Positions 7,854 through 17,100 of a stretch of 64,000 nucleotides of DNA are shown piece by piece. The stretch is from NCBI RefSeq assembly GCF_026625825.1, contig NZ_CP113065.1, forward strand, positions 2,852,001-2,916,000. The letters are read 5' to 3'. The notes under the pieces were generated by a model. The model worked only from the letters and a program-made list of their open reading frames with translations, did no database searches and had not been told where the DNA came from. The stretch comes from Pseudoxanthomonas sp. SL93 (lineage in GTDB: Bacteria; Pseudomonadota; Gammaproteobacteria; Xanthomonadales; Xanthomonadaceae). Made by a program: the position numbers and the translations under genes. How positions within the stretch are numbered: position 1 is the stretch's first letter; each line of letters begins with the position of its first letter.

Positions 7854-9019
7854 GCCTGGCGTTCCTGCTACCCGCGGGCCTTGCCGCCTTCGCCGCCCTG
7901 CTGTTGCCGTTGCTGCTGCATCTGGCGCGACGGCACGAGCAGAAGCACACCGACTTCGCCGCGCTGCGCTGGCTGCGGCAGAAGCCCAAGCCGCGCCACC
8001 GCATCCGCTTCGACGAATGGCCGCTGCTGCTGTTGCGCCTGCTGCTGCTGGCACTGCTCGCCCTGTGGCTGGCGCGCCCGGTGTTGTCAGGCATGGAAAA
8101 CGACGCCCCGTGGGTCGTGGCGGTGCCGGGTGTCGCGCCAACCGAAGCCGCCGCCTACGCGACACAGGACAACGTGCGCCTGCACTGGCTGGCGCCGGGA
8201 TTCCCGCAACTGGACGAAGCGCGCCCCGCGGACGGGGTGCCGATCGGCAGCCTGTTGCGCGAGCTGGATGCCACCTTGCCGGCAGGCACGGCGCTGACCG
8301 TGCTGGTGCCGGCGACCCTGCAAGGCGCGGATGCGCAACGGCCCCTGCTGTCGCGCGACGTCACGTGGAAGGTGGTGGTGGGCGCGATGCGCGCGGATGC
8401 CGCCCCTTCGTCACCGCCGCCAGTCCTCGCGGTGAGGCACGCGCCCGGTGATGAAGCCGGCCTGCGCTACCTGCGCGCGGCGGCACAGGCGTGGGCGCCG
8501 GCATCGGGCGCGTCGTCGCCGGCCATCACCGTCGGCACGGGTGACCAGCCGCTCCCCTCTTCGAAACATCGCTTGGTGTGGCTGGCACCCGGCGCCCTGC
8601 CCGCACCGGTCCGTCAGTGGATCAGTGCGGGCGGCACGGCGTTGCTCGGCGAGAAGACCCGTATCGAGGGCGCGGCGCCGGCGACCACCGTGGCCTGGCG
8701 CGATGCGCGCGGCAATGCCCTGGTGGAATCCACGCGTATCGGCACGGGCCGCGCGCTGCGCTTCACGCGCGCGCTGGATCCGGCCGCCATGCCGGAACTG
8801 CTGGAACCCACGTTCCCGCACCGCCTTCGCGCGTTGCTTTCCGATCCCGCACCACCGCCCACGCGTGTGCTGGCGACCGACTACGCGCCACGCACCGGCG
8901 CGGCGCCGTATGCGGCCGCACCGCGCGACCTGCAACCCTGGCTGGCGCTGCTGGTCGCCCTGCTGGTGCTGGTGGAGCGGTGGTTCGCGACGCGTCGGCA
9001 GCGGGGCGTGACACCGTGA
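7850..9019 (+). CDS. BatA-type membrane protein
   Basis: A 389-aa protein with the classical BatA N-terminus: a first membrane helix (LLPAGLAAFAALLLPLLLHL), a basic loop with HEQKHTDFAALRWLRQ, and a second helix (LLLLRLLLLALLALWLA). The large middle part is probably periplasmic, and a third helix near the C-terminus (WLALLVALLVLVERW) precedes a basic tail. BatA-type proteins occur with MoxR and DUF58 in aerotolerance-type operons. The start overlaps the DUF58 stop and the end overlaps the next GTG, which implies translational coupling. No intact VWA MIDAS motif is evident. Confidence 0.85.
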   Translation: MSLAFLLPAGLAAFAALLLPLLLHLARRHEQKHTDFAALRWLRQKPKPRHRIRFDEWPLLLLRLLLLALLALWLARPVLSGMENDAPWVVAVPGVAPTEAAAYATQDNVRLHWLAPGFPQLDEARPADGVPIGSLLRELDATLPAGTALTVLVPATLQGADAQRPLLSRDVTWKVVVGAMRADAAPSSPPPVLAVRHAPGDEAGLRYLRAAAQAWAPASGASSPAITVGTGDQPLPSSKHRLVWLAPGALPAPVRQWISAGGTALLGEKTRIEGAAPATTVAWRDARGNALVESTRIGTGRALRFTRALDPAAMPELLEPTFPHRLRALLSDPAPPPTRVLATDYAPRTGAAPYAAAPRDLQPWLALLVALLVLVERWFATRRQRGVTP

Positions 9020-11208
9020 GCGGGCCTTCCGTGAGTGCGTTGAATTCCGCCCTGGGACGCCTGCGGCAGGCACGCCGTCATGCGATGACGGGCCATGTGC
9101 TTGCGTGGTCCGCCCTGCCCGTGGCGCTGGCGTTGCTGGCGTGGCGCTTCATGACGCCGGCCATCGCCATCGCCGCAGGGCTGGCGGGCGTGGCGCTGGT
9201 CGCCGCGGCGGCGTGGAGCGGCACAAGGCGGTTCGACCAGGTCTGGCTGGTGCAGCAGCTCAATGCACGACGCAAGGACCTGGATGACAGCGCGGACCTG
9301 CTGTTCGCACCCGCTGCCTCGCTCGGCCCGCTGCAGCACCTGCAGCTGGCACGCGTGCAGCAGCGCCTGCAGGCGCAAGCGGCACCCGATCTGCGTGCAT
9401 CGTGGCCGGGGTCGCGGATCGCTGCCGGCTGGCTGGTGGCGCTGGTGATCGCATCCGCCGCATTGATGTGGCCAACGCGCGTGCCCGATGCAGGGGTGCT
9501 GGCACCGAGCGACGAACCCGCGCCAACGGTTCCCGGTGTTCCGCGCCTGGTCGCGCAGCGGCTGCACGTGGCGCCTCCGGCCTATACCGGGCTGCCTGCC
9601 CGCTACGAGTCCACGCTGGACGCCAAGGCACCGGCAGGCACGCGGCTGGCGTGGGCGCTGCGCTTCGATCCGCAACCCAGCGCCGCCGCCCTGGTGTTCC
9701 ACGACGGCCAGCGCATCGCGCTGGTGCGCCAAGGCGACGCGTGGAGCGCCGCGCACACGCTGGTGAAGTCGACGCTGTACCGCGTGGTCGCCAGCGGTAC
9801 CGAAGGCCAGCCGCCATCGAAGCTGCGCCGGCTGGACGCCATCGCCGACCGCCCGCCGCAGGTGAAGGTGCTGGCGCCGGATCGCGGCCTCAGCCTGGTC
9901 ACCGCGGGGCAATCGCGCTGGGCGCTGGCGTTCGAAGCCAGCGATGACTACGGCATCGCACCCGCTGCACTGCTGAAACTGACGCTCGCCAAGGGCAGCG
10001 GAGAGAACATCGCATTCACCGAGCAGACGATCACCTTGCGGGGCAGCGGGCCGGCGACCGCGCGCCGCTTCAGCGCATCGCTGGACCTGGCAGCGCTGGG
10101 CATGGCGGTGGGCGATGACCTGATCGCGCAACTCAGCGTGCGCGACACCCGTTCGCCCTCCCCGCAGCTGGCGCAGAGTCCTGGCCTGATCCTGCGCTGG
10201 CCCGCCGACCTGGGCGAGGAAAGCACCGGCCTGGAAGGGCTGGTCAAGAAAGTGATGCCGGCGTATTTCCGCAGCCAGCGACAGATCATCATCGACGCCG
10301 AAGCCCTGCAGAAGCAGCGCCGCCGCTTGGCGGAGGAACGCTTCGTCACGCGTTCCGACGAGATCGGCGTGGACCAGCGCATCCTGCGGCTGCGCTATGG
10401 CCAGTTCCTCGGCGAAGAGGCCGAGGGCGAACCGCAACCGCCGCCGACCAACGACGGCGACGGCCACACGGACGATGACGGCCACGATCACACGCAGGAA
10501 ACCCCGAAGGCCGACGACGGCCACGACCACGATCAGGCCACCAGCGCCACCGGTGCCGCGTTCGGCCGCGAAGCCAACGTGCTGGAGGCCTATGGCCACA
10601 CCCACGACCATGCCGAAGCGGCGACGCTGCTCGATCCGGAAACACGCGACACCCTGAAGAAGGCACTCGACCAGATGTGGCAGTCGGAACTGCACCTGCG
10701 CCAGGGCCAGCCCGACAAGGCCCTGCCCTACGCCTACAAGGCACTGGACTACATCAAGCAGGTCCAGCAGGCCACGCGCATCTATCTGGCGCGCGTGGGT
10801 CCCGAACTGCCGCCGATCGACGAGAACCGCCGCATGGGTGGTGATCGCGCCGGGCTGGCCAACCGCAGCCTGGGCGAGATCACGCGGACCGGCGACGACA
10901 CCGACAGCGCGCCGGCGCAGGCATGGCGCACGCTGGCCGATGCCCCCGGCAGCACGGCGAGCGCCGACCTGGATGCCCTGCAGCGCTGGTTGCGCCAGAA
11001 CGAAGCACGGGTGCCGGATGCGCTGGACCTGTTCGCCGCCATCGATACCGTGCGCAACGACCCCGCCTGCCACGCCTGCCGCCAGCGCCTGCGCGCGCTG
11101 TTGTGGTCGGCCCTGCCGCAACCGCCGGCCCAGGTACCGCGCCGCGATGCGCCGGATGCGGCAGGCCAGCGCTATCTGGATGCCTTGCGCGGGGAGCCGG
11201 TGCGATGA
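9016..11208 (+). CDS. DUF4175-like membrane protein with His/Asp-rich loop
   Basis: I place the start at GTG 9016, overlapping the previous stop, giving 730 aa. Two membrane helices lie near residues 20-65 and a third near 135-155. A long soluble part follows. Around 10440-10620 there is an acidic, histidine-rich stretch with DGHTDDDGHDHTQ, DDGHDHDQ and YGHTHDHAE, probably a metal-binding loop. Downstream is a helical segment (LHLRQGQPDKALPYAYKALD). The layout resembles DUF4175-type proteins that accompany MoxR/BatA genes, but I cannot confirm the family from sequence alone. The next gene overlaps by ATGA. Confidence 0.72.
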   Translation: MSGPSVSALNSALGRLRQARRHAMTGHVLAWSALPVALALLAWRFMTPAIAIAAGLAGVALVAAAAWSGTRRFDQVWLVQQLNARRKDLDDSADLLFAPAASLGPLQHLQLARVQQRLQAQAAPDLRASWPGSRIAAGWLVALVIASAALMWPTRVPDAGVLAPSDEPAPTVPGVPRLVAQRLHVAPPAYTGLPARYESTLDAKAPAGTRLAWALRFDPQPSAAALVFHDGQRIALVRQGDAWSAAHTLVKSTLYRVVASGTEGQPPSKLRRLDAIADRPPQVKVLAPDRGLSLVTAGQSRWALAFEASDDYGIAPAALLKLTLAKGSGENIAFTEQTITLRGSGPATARRFSASLDLAALGMAVGDDLIAQLSVRDTRSPSPQLAQSPGLILRWPADLGEESTGLEGLVKKVMPAYFRSQRQIIIDAEALQKQRRRLAEERFVTRSDEIGVDQRILRLRYGQFLGEEAEGEPQPPPTNDGDGHTDDDGHDHTQETPKADDGHDHDQATSATGAAFGREANVLEAYGHTHDHAEAATLLDPETRDTLKKALDQMWQSELHLRQGQPDKALPYAYKALDYIKQVQQATRIYLARVGPELPPIDENRRMGGDRAGLANRSLGEITRTGDDTDSAPAQAWRTLADAPGSTASADLDALQRWLRQNEARVPDALDLFAAIDTVRNDPACHACRQRLRALLWSALPQPPAQVPRRDAPDAAGQRYLDALRGEPVR

Positions 11209-13034
11209 ACCTGCCTGCAATGCTTCCATTGCTGCTGGCCGTGCTCCTGTCCGCGGGCGTCGTGCTGGCCTGGGCCCGTCTGGCCTACTGGCAGGCGCGC
11301 GCGCCGGCCGGGGCGCGCAGTGCGGGCTGGCGGATGGCTGCGCTGTTCCTGTTGCAGCCGCTGTGCGCCCTGCTCCTCTACTTCACCCTGCTGCCGCCGC
11401 GCCAGGCGGCCACCGACGGCACGCTCGTGGTGTTGACCGCGCGCGCGGACGCGGTGGCCATGCCGGCGGCCCTGCAGGGCGAACATCGCATCGCGCTGCC
11501 CGAAGCGCCCGCGCTGGCCGGCGCCGAACGCATGCCGGATCTGGCCACCGCGCTGCGACGCCAACCCGGCGTGCGTCGCCTGCACGTGATCGGCGCAGGC
11601 CTTGAAGCGCGTGATCTCGATGCGGTGGGCGGGCGCACGCTGGCCTTTACCGCGGCACCGCTGCCGCGTGGGGTGGCACGGCTGGATCCGGTGGCGCGGG
11701 TGGCGCCCGGCGTCGTGTTCACCGTCAGCGGACGCGTGGAAGGCGTGCCTCAGGCACGCATCGAACTGCGCGATCCGGCCGGACAGCGCATCGACGCCAC
11801 CGCGGCGAACGCGACGGGAGACTTCATGCTCACCGGCACCAGCCGCGTGCCGGGACCCGCGAGCTTCACCGTGCACGTGGCGGATGCGCGCCGGCAGCCG
11901 GTCGAGTCGCTGGCGTTGCCGGTGTGGACGCAGGTGGACCCGCCGCCGCGGGTCTGGGTGCTGGCCGGTGCACCCAATGCGGAACTGAAATACCTGCGCC
12001 GCTGGGCCACCGACGCGGGCATTCCCCTGCACCTGCAGATCAGCCTGGGCGGTGGCCTGCAACTCGGCGACGCACCGCTGCCGATGAACGCCGACACGTT
12101 GCGCCGTTTCGATCTGGTGGTGCTGGACGAGCGCAGCGCCGCCGCGCTGGGTGAAGCCCAGCGTGACGCCGTGGCCAACGCGGTACGCGACGGCATGGGC
12201 GTGATGCTGCGCGTGACCGGCGCCGTGCCTGCAAACACGCGACGCTTCCTGGGATTGCAGCTCGGCGCGGGCAGCGACGAGGCGCCATTCCAGCTGGGGC
12301 GCACGGCCGCCGACGATGAGGCGTGGCGTGCACGGCGGGGCAGCGGCACTGCCGATGCGCCCGTCGACAGCGAAGCCGTCAGCGCAGGACTGCCGGCCTT
12401 GACCCGCCAGACCGTCCGCATACAGGCGGCCGACGCCCTGCCCCTGCTGTCCGATGCGGAAGGCCGCGCGGTGGCGTACTGGCGCACGGAAGGCCGCGGG
12501 CGCGTGGCGGCGTGGCTGCCCGTGGACACCTATCGGCTCGCGCTGTCCGGACACGGCGAGCGGCATGGCGAACTCTGGTCGCAGGCCTTCGCCACGCTGG
12601 CGCGGAGCACCGGCACCCCTTCCCCGGCGTTGCCGGCGGATGCGCGCGTGCAGCAGCGGACATCGCTGTGCGGCGTCGGCGACGACGCGTGGGTCGTCGC
12701 ACCCGACGGCAAACGGACACGGTTGCTGGTCGATCCGGCGACCGGCGTGGCCCGCTGCGCCGGTTACTGGCCAGGCCACGCCGGCTGGCATGTGCTGACA
12801 TCGGGCGAAGCCTCGTGGCCTTTCCCTGTCCGCGCGGCGGATGAGGCGCGGGGCCTGCAGGCCAGCACGCTGCGCGAGCAGACCCTGCCGCTTGTCGGCG
12901 AAGGCGGCACGACGCGATCGAACACCGAGGGCGCGCGCGGTGCCAGCGTGCCGTGGTTCCTCGCATGGCTGGCGTTGACGGGCCTGCTGTGGTGGCTGGA
13001 ACGCAGCCGCCGGGGACGTGCCGCGGCCACATGA
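11205..13034 (+). CDS. Large membrane protein with glutamine-amidotransferase-like domain
   Basis: A 609-aa protein starting at ATG 11205, overlapping the preceding stop. Two N-terminal helices (LPLLLAVLLSAGVVLAW and MAALFLLQPLCALLLYF) and one C-terminal helix (WFLAWLALTGLLWWL) suggest a big periplasmic domain between them. That domain has a stretch like a carboxypeptidase regulatory beta-sandwich (VFTVSGRVEGVPQARIELRD). It is followed by a region resembling the class-I glutamine-amidotransferase-like fold of BatA-associated proteins (RFDLVVLDERSAAALGEAQ). No catalytic Cys-His pair is obvious. It is the last gene of the tightly overlapping run. Confidence 0.65.
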   Translation: MNLPAMLPLLLAVLLSAGVVLAWARLAYWQARAPAGARSAGWRMAALFLLQPLCALLLYFTLLPPRQAATDGTLVVLTARADAVAMPAALQGEHRIALPEAPALAGAERMPDLATALRRQPGVRRLHVIGAGLEARDLDAVGGRTLAFTAAPLPRGVARLDPVARVAPGVVFTVSGRVEGVPQARIELRDPAGQRIDATAANATGDFMLTGTSRVPGPASFTVHVADARRQPVESLALPVWTQVDPPPRVWVLAGAPNAELKYLRRWATDAGIPLHLQISLGGGLQLGDAPLPMNADTLRRFDLVVLDERSAAALGEAQRDAVANAVRDGMGVMLRVTGAVPANTRRFLGLQLGAGSDEAPFQLGRTAADDEAWRARRGSGTADAPVDSEAVSAGLPALTRQTVRIQAADALPLLSDAEGRAVAYWRTEGRGRVAAWLPVDTYRLALSGHGERHGELWSQAFATLARSTGTPSPALPADARVQQRTSLCGVGDDAWVVAPDGKRTRLLVDPATGVARCAGYWPGHAGWHVLTSGEASWPFPVRAADEARGLQASTLREQTLPLVGEGGTTRSNTEGARGASVPWFLAWLALTGLLWWLERSRRGRAAAT

Positions 13035-13091
13035 CCGCGGCGGTGGACTGGCGTACGCTCGGCTCACCTTCCCGCTGACGGAGTCCGCCCC

Positions 13092-13418
13092 ATGCCTGCC
13101 AAGCGTTCTGCGATCACCCCGCTGCTGGTGCTGTCAGGGTTCGCGTTGATGTTGTCCGCCTGCACCGCCAGCGCGCCGGTCACCGAGGCCGCGCCCCCCA
13201 AGGTGGGCGGCTCCGGTACCTGCGCCGCCGACAAGGTGCAGTGGGCCATCGGCCAGGAAGGCGTGCAGGCGACGATGGGTCGCGTGTGGCGCGAAAGTGG
13301 CGCCGGGCTGATCCGGCCCATCGGCCCCAACCAGGCGGTGACGCGCGACTATCGCCCGGACCGGGTGAATGTCGAACTCGATGCGAAGAACGTCATCACC
13401 AGGATCACCTGCGGCTGA
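13092..13418 (+). CDS. I78-type peptidase inhibitor lipoprotein (copy 1)
   Basis: A 108-aa lipoprotein: signal ending LMLSAC, lipidation Cys24, next residue Thr, so outer-membrane sorting is likely. The mature part fits the I78 family of small serine-protease inhibitors. It has two cysteines (44 and 107) that can bridge, and the C-terminal pattern RPDRVNVELDAKNVITRITC. The second gene downstream has the same fold pattern, so this is a tandem pair. A role in shielding the envelope from proteases is inferred from the family. Confidence 0.8.
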   Translation: MPAKRSAITPLLVLSGFALMLSACTASAPVTEAAPPKVGGSGTCAADKVQWAIGQEGVQATMGRVWRESGAGLIRPIGPNQAVTRDYRPDRVNVELDAKNVITRITCG

Positions 13419-13447
13419 TCGTGCGCTGGTTAACGACTTGCGAATGT

Positions 13448-13473
13448 GTGATGGGCAATGCTTGGCCCATCAC
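13448..13473 (+). promoter_or_regulatory. Hairpin in the leader of the second I78 gene
   Basis: GTGATGGGC (13448-13456) and GCCCATCAC (13465-13473) form a perfect 9-bp stem with an 8-nt loop, ending 19 nt before the ATG of the second inhibitor gene. No T-run follows. It could modulate translation or stabilise an mRNA end; function is not shown. Confidence 0.4.
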
Positions 13474-13492
13474 CTCACACTCGGAGTTCCGC

Positions 13493-13858
13493 ATGATCCA
13501 CAAGGCGTTGCCCGCCCTGCTGCTGACGTTCACCTTGGCCGCGTGCTCCGCACCCGAGCCTGACGAGCAGGTCGCGGCCACCGAGCAATCCCAGGCCGCC
13601 GCCGCCGAGGCCGCCGCGCCCGCCCCCACCGCGCCGCCCGCCACCGAACTGGCCGGCAGCTGCGACGATACGCAGGCGCAGTGGATCATCGGCAAGACGC
13701 CGACCGAGAAGGACATCGAGCAGGCGCGGACCGACAGCAAGTCCGAAAGCGTGCGCAGCCTCAAGCCCGGTGACGCGGCGACGATGGATTTCAATCCGAA
13801 CCGTCTCAACGTGATCCTCGACGAGAAAGGCGTGGTGGGTTCCGTCAACTGCGGTTGA
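13493..13858 (+). CDS. I78-type peptidase inhibitor lipoprotein (copy 2)
   Basis: A 121-aa lipoprotein starting at ATG 13493 with GGAG upstream. Signal peptide LLLTFTLAACS, lipidated Cys18. An Ala/Pro/Glu-rich linker (residues 20-53) leads to an I78-like domain with cysteines at 57 and 120 and the pattern NPNRLNVILDEKGVVGSVNC. It is paralogous to the gene 75 nt upstream but much diverged, with a longer linker. Target proteases are unknown. A terminator follows at 13887. Confidence 0.78.
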   Translation: MIHKALPALLLTFTLAACSAPEPDEQVAATEQSQAAAAEAAAPAPTAPPATELAGSCDDTQAQWIIGKTPTEKDIEQARTDSKSESVRSLKPGDAATMDFNPNRLNVILDEKGVVGSVNCG

Positions 13859-13886
13859 CCGCGATCGCGATCGCCGCTGTGTCCGA

Positions 13887-13917
13887 TGCCCACATCCCCG
13901 GATGCGGGCATTTTTTT
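13887..13917 (+). terminator. Rho-independent terminator after the I78 genes
   Basis: TGCCCACATCC (13887-13897) pairs with GGATGCGGGCA (13900-13910) with one mismatch and a tight loop. Seven T's follow (13911-13917). Confidence 0.85.
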
Positions 13918-14155
13918 GCGTCGATGCAACGCGTGTGGGCTTCGTCGAGCACACCAATCGCATACCGCTGTCGACAGCATTCCGCCTGCGGCAGCGATCG
14001 CTGGAAAGTTGCTTCTGTAACCAACAAACCGCCTGTGCCGGCGTCGGTTGCGGCACCGCAACAACTATGTTTAAGTCGGGATTCCGGTGACATTTCGAAG
14101 TGCCGCTGCGCGGGCAGGGCACGGTGTCGCCGTCACTGAGTGTCTGAGGTTTCAG

Positions 14156-17100
14156 ATGGCCCCTCGCAGCCGCCAAGGCAGCCGTCACACGGGACTGTAC
14201 GATCCCGCCGACGAACGCGATGCATGTGGTTTCGGCATGGTCGCACAGCTCGACGACCAGCCGTCGCGTGCCCTGGTCGATACCGCGATCGCCGCGCTTT
14301 CGCGGATGACCCATCGCGGCGGCGTGGCCGCCGACGGCCTTACCGGTGACGGCTGCGGCCTGCTGATCCGCAAACCCGACGTCTTCCTGCGCGCACTGGC
14401 CGATGAAGCGAACATCGCGCTGGGTGTTCGTTATGCATCGGGGCTGGTGTTCCTGCCGCGCGACGAAGCATTGGCCGCGCAGTGCCGCGCCACGCTGGAG
14501 GGCGAACTGTTCCGCACCGGCGTGACGGTAAAGGGCTGGCGCGTGCCGCCGACCAACGATGCCGTCTGCGGCCAGCTGGCCAAGGACACGCTGCCGCGCA
14601 TCGAGCAGCTGTTCGTCGATGCGGGGGACCAGCAGAACGATGAAGCTTTCGGGCTGGCGCTGTTCCTGGCGCGTCGCCGCGCCGAACAGTTGTTGCGCAC
14701 CAGCGTTCCCGATTTCTACGTGGTCACGCTGTCGCCGCACGGCATCGGCTACAAGGGCATGGTGCTGCCCGACAAGTTGCCGGTGTTCTTCAGCGATCTG
14801 CAGCGCAACGACCTGGCCAGCAGCGCGATCGTCTTCCACCAGCGCTTCTCCACCAACACGCTGCCGCGCTGGCCGCTGGCCCACCCGTTCCGCCTGCTGG
14901 CGCACAACGGCGAGATCAACACCATCGAGGGCAACCGCCGCTGGGCGCAGGCCCGCAGCAAGGTGTGGAAGACGCCGCGCTTCGACATCGCCGAATTCGA
15001 CCCGGTCATCTCCATGCATGGCTCGGATTCGCAGAGCCTGGACAACATGCTGGAACTGCTGGTCGCCGGCGGCATGGACCTGATCCAGGCGCTGCGCATC
15101 CTGGTGCCGCCGGCGACGCAGTCGCTGGAATTCAAGGACGCCGACCTCGCCGCGTTCTACGAGTTCTACGGCCTCAACACCGAACCGTGGGACGGCCCGG
15201 CCGGCATCGTCGCCTGCGACGGCCGCTATGCCGCGTGCATGCTCGACCGCAACGGCCTGCGTCCCGCGCGCTGGATGCTGACCAGCGACCGCCATTTCCT
15301 GGTCGCATCCGAAGCAGGCGTGTGGGAAGTGCCGGCCGAGCGCGTTACCCGCAAGGGCAAGCTGGGGCCCGGCGAGATGATGGCGATCGACCTGAAGCGC
15401 GGCGATCTGCTCGACAGCGAGGCAGTGGATCGCATCAACCGCGGTCGCGCGCCGTACAAGCAGTGGCTGCACCAGGGCGTCACCTACCTGCAGACCGAAC
15501 TGATCGATCCGTCGCTGACCGATGCACCGTTCGACGAGAAGACGCTGCGTGGCTACCACAAGCTGTTCCAGCTGACCTCGGAGGAGGTCGAGGGCGTGCT
15601 GCGTCCGCTGGCCGAGACCGAGCAGGAAGCCACCGGCTCGATGGGCGATGACACGCCGATGGCGGTACTCAGCCGGCAGACGCGTCCGCTCTACGACTAT
15701 TTCCGCCAGGGATTCGCGCAGGTCACCAACCCGCCGATCGATCCGCTGCGCGAAGACTGCGTGATGTCGCTGACCACGCAGCTGGGCAAGGAAACCAACA
15801 TCTTCCATGCCGGCCCGGAGACGGTGAACCACATCATCCTGAACTCGCCGGTGCTCAGCCAGCGCAAGCTGCGACAGATCGTCAGGATGGCGCCGTACGA
15901 CCAGAAGCACCGCTACGTGGATCTGTCCTACAGCGTCGAGGAAGGCCTGAAGGCCGGCATCGAACGCATCTGCGCGGAAGTCGCCCAGGCCGCGCGCGAA
16001 GGCATCGTCATGGTCGTGCTGAGCGACCGCCGCCCGCAGCAGGGCCGGCCGATGATCCATGCATTGATGGCCACCGGCGCGGTGCACCACCACCTGTGCC
16101 GCGAAGGCCTGCGCTGCGATGTCAACCTGATCGTCGAGACCGGCACCGCGCGCGACCCGCACCACATCGCCTGCCTGATCGGCTATGGCGCCACCGCCGT
16201 GTACCCGTACCTGGCGTACCAGACGCTGTTCGACCTGGGCCGGCGCGGCATCCTGCAACTGAAGAAGGGTGGCGAACAGGCACAGATCGGCCGCAGCTAC
16301 CGCAAGGGCGTCTACAAGGGCCTGTCGAAGATCATCTCGAAGATGGGCATCTGCACCATCAGCAGCTACCGCGGCGCGCAGCTGTTCGAGATCGTCGGCC
16401 TGGATCCCGACGTGGTGGAGCTGTGCTTCGCCGAAACGCCATCGCGCATCGGCGGGGTCGGCTTCGAACGGCTGGACATCGAGGCCCGCCAGTTGGAAGC
16501 GCGCGCCTGGAACGACCGCGAGGCGCCGGAAGTCGGCGGCCTGCTGAAATACGTGCACGGTGGCGAATACCACATGTACAACCCGGACGTGGTGATGACC
16601 TTGCAGCGCGCCACGCGCACCGGCGACGCCCGCGACTGGCAGGCCTATGCCGATGTGGTGAATTCGCGTCCGCCTTCGGCATTGCGCGACCTGCTGCAGC
16701 TGAAGAAGGCCGACACGCCGACGCCGCTGGATGACGTTGCCGATGCCGCCGACCTGCTGCGCCGCTTCGACACCGCCGCGATCAGCCTGGGCGCGTTGTC
16801 GCCGGAAGCCCATGAAGCGCTGGCCATCGCGATGAACCGCCTGGGTGGCCGCAGCAATTCCGGCGAAGGCGGCGAAGATCCCGCGCGCTACGGCACGGAG
16901 AAGCGCAGCAAGATCAAGCAGGTGGCGTCGGGCCGTTTCGGCGTGACGCCGGAATACCTGGTCAACGCCGAAGTACTGCAGATCAAGGTCGCGCAAGGCG
17001 CCAAGCCCGGCGAAGGCGGCCAGCTGCCCGGCCACAAGGTCAATGAACTGATCGCCCGGCTGCGCTATGCCAAGCCGGGCATCGGCCTGATCTCGCCGCC

